From: Halobacteriales archaeon QS_4_69_34
Lineage (GTDB): Archaea > Halobacteriota > Halobacteria > Halobacteriales > Halococcaceae
Length of the DNA: 64,000 nucleotides
Reading direction: 5' to 3'
NCBI GenBank assembly: GCA_003021045.1
Contig: PXRN01000005.1
Span: forward strand, 19,028 to 83,027
A program made the translations under genes and the position numbers. Shown piece after piece: positions 54,820 through 63,354 of this stretch (position 1 is its first letter; each line of letters starts with the position of its first letter). Under the pieces are notes generated by a model that searched no databases, was not told the origin of the DNA, and saw only the letters and a program-made list of their open reading frames with translations.

Positions 54820-55401
54820 TCAGCCCTCTTCGTCGGCTTCGATGACCTCGGGGTCGCGCATCGCGCTCTCCAGGCTGGCGAGCCCGTCGGCCCACTCGAA
54901 GACGTAGCCGTAGTCGATCTCCTCGACGGCCGTCGGGTCGAGGCTCGCACCGTCGATGATTCGCGTGCCGGCTTCCGCACACCGCTTGAAGGCGGTGTCG
55001 AGGTCGTCGTCGGCCTCGGCGTCGGCGGCCGCGTGGAGGCGTCGTTCGAGGTCGACCTCGGCGGCCCCGTCCGCGACGTAGGCCTCGGCGGCGTAGAAGA
55101 CGGCTTCGAGCGAGAGCTGCACGTCGCCGACCAGCGCCGCCGTCTCCTCGCCCTCGATCTCGGGCTCGGCGAGCACGATCTCCCTGACTCCCGCGAGCTC
55201 GGAGAGCGCCTCCTCCTCGGTAAGCGCCCCCTCCTCGTAGGCCCCGAGGACCTTCGCTACGGCGATGGCGGCATCCTCCTGGAGATTGAGAAGGAGCCGT
55301 GCCGAGTCCTCCTCGGCAGGGTCGATGTCGGCCTCGCGGATGCGCGAGAGCCAGTTCCCCCAGCGCTCGTCGGTGTAGAAGGCGTCCGGTGGTGCGTCCA
55401 T
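54820..55401 (-). CDS. DUF2150 family protein
   Basis: 193 residues, strongly acidic and mostly helical: FYTDERWGNWLSRIREADID, DSARLLLNLQEDAAIAVAKV, and VQLSLEAVFYAAEAYVADG. DUF2150 is restricted to archaea; no function is known. GGCCTATCAC near 55423-55432 is the likely TATA box. Confidence 0.8.
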   Translation of the reverse strand: MDAPPDAFYTDERWGNWLSRIREADIDPAEEDSARLLLNLQEDAAIAVAKVLGAYEEGALTEEEALSELAGVREIVLAEPEIEGEETAALVGDVQLSLEAVFYAAEAYVADGAAEVDLERRLHAAADAEADDDLDTAFKRCAEAGTRIIDGASLDPTAVEEIDYGYVFEWADGLASLESAMRDPEVIEADEEG

Positions 55402-55777
55402 ACCCGAACGGAGAGTGGATCGGTGATAGGCCTTTTCGTTACCCCGGCTTCGCTTCCCTCCCACTCCTTTCCCGTACGACCCGACTCGCCGCGGGACTCG
55501 ATCGATCCATCGCGCGTCCGGCCCGCACGGCGGTCGTGATAGTCCCCCGTGTATCGATCGGCGTCGTCGGCGCGGCGACGACCGCTGGAACGCTCGGGGC
55601 CGCGACCGAGGGGACCCTTCTCGGACGGCCTATCGGACGGGTCCCGCCGTTCGCGTGTCACTCGCCTCGAACCGCGACGGCAGCGCTCGGGCCGTCGCCG
55701 CGATCGAGCGCAGGTCGGCGTTCCGCTCGGAGTACCGGTCGAGCACGCTTCGAGGGCGAGAAGGGAGGCTGTCGGTG
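55402..55777. other. 376-bp gap upstream of DUF2150
   Basis: Contains only the DUF2150 promoter and the end of the SUI1 gene on the other side. The rest is GC-rich with no recognised feature. Confidence 0.4.
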
Positions 55778-56071
55778 TCAGGCCACGTTGTAGCCCTTCT
55801 CGCGGAGGAACCCTTCGATCCGCCCCGTGTGGTTGCCCTGGAGCTCGATCGAGTCGTCCTCGACGGTGCCCCCGCAGGCGAACTTCGATTTCAGGTCCGA
55901 GGACAGCCCGTCCATGTCCACGTCGCGTGGATCGAACCCCTCGACGATCGTTACCTCCTTTCCGTATCGGCGCTCGTCGATGCGGATCGTGATCTGCTGG
56001 GATTCCCTCGCGACGTCCTCGCAGACGCAGAGTTCCTCCGGCAGCCCGCACGTCGAGCAGACTTCCGACAT
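55778..56071 (-). CDS. Translation initiation factor SUI1/aIF1
   Basis: 97 residues. A short N-terminal Cys cluster ([13 protein letters not shown]) precedes the SUI1 fold: [39 protein letters not shown], and [13 protein letters not shown]. It works with aIF1A/aIF2 in start-site selection. It follows the transglutaminase by 27 bp but has its own strong TATA box, which contains the stop codon of that gene. Confidence 0.92.
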   Translation of the reverse strand: MSEVCSTCGLPEELCVCEDVARESQQITIRIDERRYGKEVTIVEGFDPRDVDMDGLSSDLKSKFACGGTVEDDSIELQGNHTGRIEGFLREKGYNVA

Positions 56072-56095
56072 TACGGGTGGTTCTACGAAACGGCC

Positions 56096-56105
56096 GTATT
56101 AAATA
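56096..56105 (-). promoter_or_regulatory. TATA box of SUI1 overlapping a stop codon
   Basis: TATTTAATAC on the minus strand, about 25-34 nt upstream of the SUI1 ATG. The transglutaminase stop (TAA, 56101-56099) lies within it. Confidence 0.7.
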
Positions 56106-58423
56106 CTATCGGGGCCCGCCCCGCCCGAGCGCCGGAGCCGGCCGAGCAGCGGCGTACGCTCGCGGACGAGCGCGTCGACCAGCGCGACGGCCTCGTCGGC
56201 CTCCGCGCGGCTCACGCCCGCACCGTAGCGGGCGCGCTCGTGGAGCGTTCCGACCCGTCGCGCGCGCTCGCCGGCGTCGAGCACCGCGAGGTACTCGCGG
56301 GGGGTCTCGCCCGGCCGGCGCGGGCGGAACCGGCGTGAGAGCAGGTACTCGAGGCGTGCGAACGCTCGCTCGGTGTCTTCGGTCGGCGAGCCACGCGCGG
56401 GTAGGCGCAGCCAGACGGCGCGGGCGGCGCGCCCGGTCGCGCCGCTCCGGCGCGCGCCCGCCGTGAGGCCGACGAGCAGGACGACTCCGAGCGCGACCTG
56501 CTCGCGCGAGGGCCGGGGCAGTCCGAGGGGACCTCCCCCCTCCCCGCCAGCGCCCCCGCCGCCGTCGAGACCCGGCGCGGCGTTGCCGGCTCCCTCTCGG
56601 GGCGTCGAGGGACCCACACCGGCCGAGCCGTTGGTGTCGTTCGCGCCCGCCGGGGTGTCCTCGACGAGGCGCTCGGCGCGGTCGCCCTGTCCGCCGCGGG
56701 CGGTTTCGGTGCCCGTCGAACCATCCACACCCGGCACCGGCGTCGGCGTCAGCGGCTCGTCGGCCGACTCGCCGGTGTCGACACTCGACGCGTTCGTCCC
56801 CCGTGCATCCCCGACGCTGGCCCGCTCCGCGGCCCGCCGGGGGCCGGCCGGCGTCGGGTCGAACGTCACCCACCCGGTGCCCGGGAAGTAGACCTCGACC
56901 CACGCGTGCGAATCGAGTCCCCGCACCACCCAGCGATCCGCGGCCACCTGCTGGCCGGATGTATACCCGGTGACGAACCGTGCCGGGACCCCCTGGGACC
57001 TGAGCATGGCGACCATCGTCGTCGCGTAGTAGGTACAGTAGCCCCGGTCCATCTCGAAGAGGAACGCGTCGGCGATGTTCCCGCCGGGCCGGGTGACGTC
57101 GAGCGAGTAGTTCTTGTTCGCTTCGAGCCAGCGCTCGATCACCCGGGCGGTGTCGTAGGGGTTCTCGGCGTTGGCCGTGAGCCGGTCCGTCCGTCGCTCC
57201 ACCCGGTTCGGCGTGCTCTCGGGCAGCCCGAGGTAGCGCTCCTCGATCCGCTCGGGGTACGCGCGGCCGGCCCCGCGGAGCGCGTCCGGACTGGCGTTCG
57301 GCACCGCACTCGTGACCGTGTAGCGATCGCCCGCCGAGAGCGCTTCGGCGGGCTGGAGGCCGCCGAGCTCGGTCAGGCGCGCGCCCTCGGCGGCCGCGCC
57401 CGAGACGCTCGTGGGTCGCCACGCCCCGAGCAGGAGGTTCACCGACGCTTCGGCCTCGAAGGTCTGGCGGAGCGACGTCGTGTTGCCCGGCGGCTCGCGC
57501 AGCAGTCCTGGGGAGGGCCGCGATCCGCCGGTCCGCACCCAGCCGCCGCCGGTGTAGCGGTCGTAGCCGCCCGCACGCCAGTACTCCCCGCGGTCGCTCT
57601 CGACGGTGAAACGCACCGCCGGGGACAGCGAGATGCTCCCCTGGATCGGCACCCGATCGTCCGCCGAGAGGAGGCTCCCCTCGACCGTCGCCGGCCCGCC
57701 CCCGCTCGGCGCGAGCGGCCCGGCCGCCCCGCCGGGGACGACGCTCACCACCAGCGGGAGCGCGACCATCGCCGCGAGTACCACGACGAGCGTCTCCCCC
57801 TGGGCGCGCCGGCCGCCGTGGCGTTCGAGTTCGCCGAAGCCGACGGCCCCGAACGCGCCGATCGCGCCGAGCAGCGCGAGCGTGACGCCGGCATCCCCCG
57901 TGAGGACGAACAGCGCGAGCGCCGCCCCGCCGACGAGCGCCGCGGGGACGTACCGCCGGCGGACCGCGAAGTACCACGAGAGGAAGACGGGCGCGGGCGC
58001 GAACCCGAGCGCCCACGTCCCCGCCGCGGTGATCCGGAGCACCGAGAGTCCCGTGAGCAGCGCGGCGGTGTCGACGAGCACCGAATCGAACGAATTCAGG
58101 AGGAGCAGGCCGTTCGGCACCGAGAGGACGTACCACGCGAAACCCGCGACGAACAGGGCGAGCGCGAGCACGAACGCCACCGCCGGGCGGAGAAAGCGCG
58201 CGAGCAGGCCCGCCCCGACGACCGTGCCCGCGACGAGTGCGAGGAGGGTCTCGGTGCCGCCCACGACGTCGGTGATGCGGTAGAGTACGCCCACGTAGGC
58301 GGCCGTCAGCACCGCCGCCGAGGCGAGCGCGAGTGCGCGCCGCGGATCGCGCAGGCTCCCCCCGCCTACGCGCTCGCGGGTCGTCCGTCCGCGCGAACGC
58401 CTGCCGACGGTCGGCGCGCTCAT
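56099..58423 (-). CDS. Transglutaminase-like (TgpA-type) membrane protein
   Basis: 774 residues. The N-terminal 230 are about seven transmembrane helices. A periplasm-side domain then ends in a transglutaminase core with the Cys in RGYCTYYATTMVAMLRSQGV, His in SHAWVEVYFPGTGWVTF and Asp in FDPTPAGPRRA. The C-terminus has another helix and the usual TgpA arginine-rich end. It is the last gene of the MoxR-DUF58-TgpA unit; partners suggest envelope assembly, but no substrate is known. ATGA overlap with DUF58. Confidence 0.88.
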   Translation of the reverse strand: MSAPTVGRRSRGRTTRERVGGGSLRDPRRALALASAAVLTAAYVGVLYRITDVVGGTETLLALVAGTVVGAGLLARFLRPAVAFVLALALFVAGFAWYVLSVPNGLLLLNSFDSVLVDTAALLTGLSVLRITAAGTWALGFAPAPVFLSWYFAVRRRYVPAALVGGAALALFVLTGDAGVTLALLGAIGAFGAVGFGELERHGGRRAQGETLVVVLAAMVALPLVVSVVPGGAAGPLAPSGGGPATVEGSLLSADDRVPIQGSISLSPAVRFTVESDRGEYWRAGGYDRYTGGGWVRTGGSRPSPGLLREPPGNTTSLRQTFEAEASVNLLLGAWRPTSVSGAAAEGARLTELGGLQPAEALSAGDRYTVTSAVPNASPDALRGAGRAYPERIEERYLGLPESTPNRVERRTDRLTANAENPYDTARVIERWLEANKNYSLDVTRPGGNIADAFLFEMDRGYCTYYATTMVAMLRSQGVPARFVTGYTSGQQVAADRWVVRGLDSHAWVEVYFPGTGWVTFDPTPAGPRRAAERASVGDARGTNASSVDTGESADEPLTPTPVPGVDGSTGTETARGGQGDRAERLVEDTPAGANDTNGSAGVGPSTPREGAGNAAPGLDGGGGAGGEGGGPLGLPRPSREQVALGVVLLVGLTAGARRSGATGRAARAVWLRLPARGSPTEDTERAFARLEYLLSRRFRPRRPGETPREYLAVLDAGERARRVGTLHERARYGAGVSRAEADEAVALVDALVRERTPLLGRLRRSGGAGPDSI

Positions 58424-59649
58424 CGCTTCCCTCCGGTCGGCGTCCCGGAGCCCTCCGACGTCCCGGAGCCCTCCCCCACCGAGGTGCCGGAGCGATCGGT
58501 CGGCGATCGGCGATCACCGTTCGGCGACTGCCGGCCGTCCGACTGTCGGCCGCCGGTTGCTCGACCGTCGGCAGCCCGATCGTCGTCGGGTCGCGCCGTC
58601 GCCGCCCCGGGCGGTCCGGGAGCGCCGGCCCCCGTTCGACCGCCGCGCTCCCGTCTGTCGTCCGCCGCACGCGAGCCACCGCCCGCGATCAGCCCCTCGA
58701 AGTCGATCTCGCGGCCCTCGACGGCGACCCTGACCCCGGTCGGCCGTGCGTGTACGTGAATGCCGGCGTCGCCGGCGGTGGTCTCGCGGAGCCGGCCCGC
58801 TCCCGTTCGCGCGAGCGCCCCGAGGACGCGGGCGCGCTGTGGCGCGCCGCCCGCACGGTCGATCCGCGCTTCGGGTAGCACCAGCGACACTGCAACCCCT
58901 GTATCGAGCAGGTGGTGCGCGATCGAGGCGGCCGCGGCGGCCATCGCGTCGGCACACCCCGGGGCGGCCTCGGCGGCGATCGTTACGCCGGCTTCCGACT
59001 CGGTCGCGAACTCGACCACCACGAGGTCGTCGCGCTTTGCGCTCGTCGCCCAGTGGACGTCCCGGAGGGCGTCGCCGGGGATGTACTCGCGGAGCCCGTC
59101 GAACGTCCCGCGCTCCTCGGCGCTCGCGGCGTCGAGTCCGGCGAACGCGGCGACCCCCGAGAGTTCGTGGCGGGCCGGATAGACGAGCACCGCCGTGCGC
59201 TGCGAGTAGCCGAAGGTGCGCTCGAACAGCCCGAGCGCGTCGCTTACGACCACCTCGGCGGGCCCGAGCCGGTGCTCGCCGCGGCGATCGAGGGTCACGT
59301 CGTAGGTGACAGTCGCCGGCAGGCTCGTCTCGATGCTCCCGGCGCTCGCGTCGGTCGCGTCGGTCGCGCTCAGTCCGTCGCCGATCTCCTCGTTTACCGT
59401 CGCCGCCCGCGGCGCGTCGGTCTCGATCCCCAGCTCCATCGTCCGGGTCTCTCCCGGAAAGCCGGGTGCGGGCTGACTCCGGCGCACCGTCGGCCGGTCG
59501 ATTCCCCGAACCTGGACGACGCCGGCCGCGAGCGCGACGAGCGCGGGCGCGACCAACGCGTTCAGCGCGCGCGGACCGAAGCGCCAGCCGAGCGCGAGCG
59601 CGAGCGCACAGAGCGCGGCGAGCACGGCGGCGCGGCGGGTGGGTCTCAT
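58420..59649 (-). CDS. DUF58 domain protein
   Basis: 409 residues. Two N-terminal transmembrane helices (AALCALALALGWRFG, LNALVAPALVALAAGVVQVR) precede a beta domain (SLPATVTYDVTLDRRGEHRL) and the DUF58 signature FDGLREYIPGDALRDVHWAT with SAKRDDLVVVEFATE, an often VWA-like fold. The C-terminus is a Gly/Arg/Asp-rich low-complexity tail (about 335-409). It is usually the partner of the MoxR ATPase. Overlaps by four bases at each end. Confidence 0.88.
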   Translation of the reverse strand: MRPTRRAAVLAALCALALALGWRFGPRALNALVAPALVALAAGVVQVRGIDRPTVRRSQPAPGFPGETRTMELGIETDAPRAATVNEEIGDGLSATDATDASAGSIETSLPATVTYDVTLDRRGEHRLGPAEVVVSDALGLFERTFGYSQRTAVLVYPARHELSGVAAFAGLDAASAEERGTFDGLREYIPGDALRDVHWATSAKRDDLVVVEFATESEAGVTIAAEAAPGCADAMAAAAASIAHHLLDTGVAVSLVLPEARIDRAGGAPQRARVLGALARTGAGRLRETTAGDAGIHVHARPTGVRVAVEGREIDFEGLIAGGGSRAADDRRERGGRTGAGAPGPPGAATARPDDDRAADGRATGGRQSDGRQSPNGDRRSPTDRSGTSVGEGSGTSEGSGTPTGGKR

Positions 59650-60671
59650 TCGACCCGCACCGAGTCGAGCGCCGCCCGGACGACATCTCTCCCCGTGGCG
59701 TTCGTGCCCGCACCCGGCCGGACCCGGTGGGCGAGCGTCGACTCGGCCTCGCGCTGTACGTCGTCGGGCACGACGTAGTCCCGACCGTCGAGCGCGGCAC
59801 GGGCCTGCGCGGCCCGCAGCAGCGCGAGCGACCCGCGGGGACTGACGCCGAGTTCGGCGCGCCGGCGGGTGTCGTTGGCGAGCCGCGTGACGTACTCCCG
59901 GACCGGGGCCCGCACCTCGACCGTCGCGACCGTCGTGCGGGCGCGTTCGAGGGTTTCGCTTCCGGCGACGGGTTCGAGGCTCTCGATGGGGTGCGTTCCC
60001 ACGGTCCGGTCGAGCATCGCCGCCTCCTCGGCCGGGTCGGGATAGCCCAGCCGGAGCTGCTTCATGAACCGATCTACTTCGGCCATCGGCAGCTCGTAGG
60101 TGCGGCTGGGTTCGACGTCGTTCTGGGTGGCGATCACGGTGAACGGCTGGGCGAGCCGGTAGGTCTCGCCGTCGACGGTCACCTGCCCCTCCTCCATCGC
60201 CTCCAGCAGGGCGCTCTGGGTCTTCGGGGGGGCGCGGTTGATTTCGTCGCCCAGCACGACGTTGGCGAAGACGGGGCCGGGACGGAACTCGAACTCCCGG
60301 GATTTCCGGTTGAAGACGTTCACGCCCGTGACGTCGGCGGGCAACAGGTCGGGCGTGAACTGCACGCGATTGAACGAGCACTCGAACGATCGCGCGATCG
60401 CGCGTGCGAGCATCGTCTTGCCGACCCCGGGGACGTCTTCGAGCAGGACGTGGCCGCGGCCGAGCATGGCGACGACGATGTGCTCGATGGCCGCGCGGTT
60501 GCCGACGATCACCTTCTGGGTGTTCTCGACGACGTCGCCGGCGACCCGCCGGACGTCCTCGATCGAGAGCGATCCGCCTCTCGGGTGGGCCGTCCCCGCG
60601 CGAGCGCGCCCGCCGTCGGCGCTCGACCGGCCCCCGGCGCTCGACTCGGCGTCGGCGTCCGTGTCGTTCAT
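59646..60671 (-). CDS. MoxR-family AAA+ ATPase
   Basis: 341 residues. Walker A is LLEDVPGVGKTMLARAIA (GVGKT at 82-86), Walker B VVLGDEINRAPPKTQSALLE, and sensor 1 VIATQNDVEP. The lid domain includes YELPMAEVDRFMKQLRLGYP. It probably remodels a partner such as DUF58 or the surface layer. The ATG at 60671 was chosen because the frame upstream is basic and unconserved. GGTTACAAG near 60882 could be the promoter, giving a long leader. Confidence 0.92.
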   Translation of the reverse strand: MNDTDADAESSAGGRSSADGGRARAGTAHPRGGSLSIEDVRRVAGDVVENTQKVIVGNRAAIEHIVVAMLGRGHVLLEDVPGVGKTMLARAIARSFECSFNRVQFTPDLLPADVTGVNVFNRKSREFEFRPGPVFANVVLGDEINRAPPKTQSALLEAMEEGQVTVDGETYRLAQPFTVIATQNDVEPSRTYELPMAEVDRFMKQLRLGYPDPAEEAAMLDRTVGTHPIESLEPVAGSETLERARTTVATVEVRAPVREYVTRLANDTRRRAELGVSPRGSLALLRAAQARAALDGRDYVVPDDVQREAESTLAHRVRPGAGTNATGRDVVRAALDSVRVE

Positions 60672-60955
60672 CGTCGGAGGGGCGTGCGTCGAACTCGAAC
60701 CGCCGGAGGTCCGGTGGTTCGGGTCGTGTCGGACGCTCGGACGCCGAACGAGTCGGCCGCGAGCGCTGCGCGCTTTCGGACCGTGCGCCCGCGTTCCGTC
60801 CGATCGGCGGGCGTCGAACGCGGAGCCCGCCCGTCCTGCTGTCGACCCTCGTACATTGGGAGTGCGTTGCACCCCGACGCTTGTAACCTTGCTGTTTGCG
60901 CGGTATCGCTACCGTGTGGAATCCGACGGATGCGGGGCCGAATCGCCGAGACACG

Positions 60956-61336
60956 TCACCACGCCTTGCACTCCGCACAGACCAGCGCACCGCCCTCGCT
61001 CCCCTCGCCGCTCTCATCGACCTCGCCGCTCTCGCCAGGTGCGCCGTCGTGCCAGCGCGCTCGGACGGTCGCGCCACAGGCCTCGCAGGCGGCTCCCGTC
61101 GGCGAGAACCGGTAGACCGATACGGCGGGCGCGGCCACCCCCTCCTCGGCCGCCCCGTCTTCCTTGGTCGATCCCTCTCGCGCCGGTTTCGCTTCCGTCG
61201 GGTCCTCGCCAGCCGGGTCGCCGTCGCGCGCTCGACCGCCTCCGGTCGCCTCCCGATCGGGGGTCTCGTCGGCCGCTCCGCCGTCGCCGTCCCGCGCGAG
61301 CCCCGCGTAGTCGTCGAGGGAAGCGTCCTCGCTCAC
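60956..61336 (-). CDS. DUF7573-like zinc-ribbon protein
   Basis: 126 residues. A disordered acidic N-terminus (about 1-70) precedes a small ribbon VSVYRFSPTGAACEACG...ARWHD and the final CAECKAW; two CxxC pairs make one zinc site. Known only as a haloarchaeal family of unknown function. It lies upstream of moxR with a 284-bp gap. Confidence 0.65.
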   Translation of the reverse strand: MSEDASLDDYAGLARDGDGGAADETPDREATGGGRARDGDPAGEDPTEAKPAREGSTKEDGAAEEGVAAPAVSVYRFSPTGAACEACGATVRARWHDGAPGESGEVDESGEGSEGGALVCAECKAW

Positions 61337-61425
61337 GGACGATCCGAACGCACCCGGACGGGTAACCGTATCGGAGCCCGATCCGGAGGGACACGCCCAA
61401 GTGCTCTCGGCGTCGAGCGGGGGTC

Positions 61426-61647
61426 ATGGCGAACATCGCGGTAGAGCTGTTCGAGAGCGCCATCGAACTCGGCACGATGTCGATCGAGGTGGCGCTTCGA
61501 GACCCGATCTCGGCGGTGCTGGTGGCGACGAGTACCCTCCTGTTCGCGTTCACGTTCGGCCTCGGGGCGTACCTGTTCGCCGGGGCGGCGCTCTCGGGGC
61601 TCATCCCGGAGAACATCGGTCGACCACCGCCCGAGCGAGGCCGATAG
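61426..61647 (+). CDS. Small membrane protein
   Basis: 73 residues: MANIAVELFESAIELGTMSI then a transmembrane span (SAVLVATSTLLFAFTFGLGA, YLFAGAALSGLIP). A conserved-looking small haloarchaeal protein; function unknown. Its last 47 bases overlap the convergent mer gene, so the two transcripts are antisense to one another. Confidence 0.6.
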   Translation: MANIAVELFESAIELGTMSIEVALRDPISAVLVATSTLLFAFTFGLGAYLFAGAALSGLIPENIGRPPPERGR

Positions 61648-62590
61648 CCGCCTCGATGTCGGGCCCGAGCGGCGACCCGAAGACGAAGCTGTCGGCGTGC
61701 TCCAGAACGCGATCGACCCGCTCGGCGACCGCCTCGGGTGTGCCCGCGGCACAGAAGGCGTCGATCATCTTCCCGCTCACCAGCTCGTCGGCCTCGTCGA
61801 ACGCGCCCGCCGAGATCGCGTCACCGATCCGCTCGGCGCGCTCGGGGTCGAGACCGTGTCTGCTCAGCACTGGGGGGGCGGCCCCGCTCGCGATGAACGC
61901 CACGGGCCGGCGGGCGGCCTCCCGGGCGGCCCCGGCGTCTTCCGCGAGGCTCACGCTCGCGTAGGCCGCGAGGTCGAAGTCGCCACGCGAGGCGGGCCGC
62001 TCCTCGATCCCCTCCGCGACCCGTTCGCTCGCCCACGCGAGGTCGTCGGGATGGGAGCCGTTGAAGAGGAGACCGTCGGCGTGCTTCGCGGCCATCCGGC
62101 ACATGTGCGGTCCCTCGCCGCCGACGTAGACCGGGATCGTCCCGTTCCGGGGCGGCTCGTAGTTCAGGCCCGCGTCGCGTGCGTCGAAGGTCCCCTCGTG
62201 GGTGATGCGCTCGCCGGCCCAGAGCTCGCGTGCGACCTCGAACGCCTCCAGCACGGGCCGGAGTCCGCGATCCTCGTCGAGGCCGAGATTGCGGAGGGTC
62301 GAGGGATCGCCCGGTCCGACGCCGAACACCGCCCGGCCCCCGCTGGCTTCGTCGAGGGTGGCCACCCGCGAGGCGAGCGTCACGGGGTGGGTCTCCAAGG
62401 GATTGACCACGCCCGGTCCCAGCCGAACGTCTCCCGTTCGCTCGGCGAGCACCGACAGCGCCGCGAACGGATCGCGGTTGTTGTAGTGGTGGCTCAAAAG
62501 GAGGGTATCGAAGCCCGCCGCCTCGCTCGCTTCGCCGAGCCCGACGAGGCGGTCGGTCGGGTGCTCCGGGGTGAGCTCGATCCCGATCAC
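61601..62590 (-). CDS. mer: F420-dependent methylenetetrahydromethanopterin reductase-like protein
   Basis: 329 residues of the Mer branch of the LLM family: IGIELTPEHPTDRLVGLGEA, LLLSHHYNNRDPFAALSVLA, LGPGVVNPLETHPVTLASRV, AVFGVGPGDPSTLRNLGL and IPVYVGGEGPHMC. Haloarchaea lack methanogenesis, so it probably uses an F420H2-linked folate or other methylene carrier. It overlaps cofE by four bases, tying it to F420 supply. Confidence 0.88.
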   Translation of the reverse strand: MIGIELTPEHPTDRLVGLGEASEAAGFDTLLLSHHYNNRDPFAALSVLAERTGDVRLGPGVVNPLETHPVTLASRVATLDEASGGRAVFGVGPGDPSTLRNLGLDEDRGLRPVLEAFEVARELWAGERITHEGTFDARDAGLNYEPPRNGTIPVYVGGEGPHMCRMAAKHADGLLFNGSHPDDLAWASERVAEGIEERPASRGDFDLAAYASVSLAEDAGAAREAARRPVAFIASGAAPPVLSRHGLDPERAERIGDAISAGAFDEADELVSGKMIDAFCAAGTPEAVAERVDRVLEHADSFVFGSPLGPDIEAAIGLARAVVDRCSPG

Positions 62591-63354
62591 GCCCGCTCAC
62601 CCCCGTCCTCGTAGGACCACTGCCGGAGCGCCTGCCTGACGAAGTCGGTCTCGACGGCCCGAAAGAGCTCGTCGTCGCCGGCGAGCTCCCCGAAGGTCCA
62701 GTCGCGGATCAGGACGACGGGCGTCCCCTCGGCCCCCTCGCCCCCGAGGAGGTTCGCCGTCCCCGCGAGCTCGTCGACGACGGCCTCCATCGTCACCGAC
62801 AGCTCGCGTCCCTCGCGGTCGGGCTCGCCGCGCCAGTCCCGGGCGGCCGGCAGGCCCGCCCAGCCGATGGCGACCCCGCGCTGGCCGTGTCTGAACGGTC
62901 GCCCCGAGGTGTCGGTGATCACCACCCGCGTCCCGAGCCGGTCGGCGAGCCGGCGCGCGCTCGCCATCGGGCGCTCGGGGAGGAGGAGGACGTCGGCGTC
63001 GGGAACGTTCGAGCGGTCGATGCCGGCGTTGACGGTGACGTGCCCGGGACGCGCCTCGGTGAGGAGGAACGGTGACTCGATCAGCAGCTCGGTGCTCTCC
63101 TCCAGGACCGCCTGGGCGAAGCGTGGGTCTTTCTCCTCGCCGGTGAGCGCGGAGAGGCGGTCGGCGAGCTCCGTCGCGCGGGGCCCCGGCGGGAAGGCGT
63201 CGAGGTCGGCCGCGCGGCCCTCGGCCTTCGAGACGGCGGTGCTGGCGACACAGACCACGTCCTCGGGGCGCAGTTCGACCTGTTCGGCGATCAGTCCGGC
63301 GAGGTCCTCGCCCGCGCGGATCTCCGGCAGGCCGGGTACGACGGCGGCGTTCAT
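62587..63354 (-). CDS. cofE: Coenzyme F420-0:L-glutamate ligase
   Basis: 255 residues. VVPGLPEIRAGEDLAGLIAE opens the CofE fold. DVVCVASTAVSKAEGRAADL, HVTVNAGIDRSNVPDADVLL and VVITDTSGRPFRHGQRGVAI with GWAGLPAARDWRGEPDREGR are its GTP and metal-binding blocks. It adds the glutamate tail to F420-0. It is first in a two-gene operon with mer. Confidence 0.92.
   Translation of the reverse strand: MNAAVVPGLPEIRAGEDLAGLIAEQVELRPEDVVCVASTAVSKAEGRAADLDAFPPGPRATELADRLSALTGEEKDPRFAQAVLEESTELLIESPFLLTEARPGHVTVNAGIDRSNVPDADVLLLPERPMASARRLADRLGTRVVITDTSGRPFRHGQRGVAIGWAGLPAARDWRGEPDREGRELSVTMEAVVDELAGTANLLGGEGAEGTPVVLIRDWTFGELAGDDELFRAVETDFVRQALRQWSYEDGGERA

Noticed and set aside
58420..61077. 885-codon minus-strand frame ending as DUF58
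   Set aside because: Only the part from 59649 is DUF58. The rest is out of frame with MoxR and is basic, low-complexity sequence.
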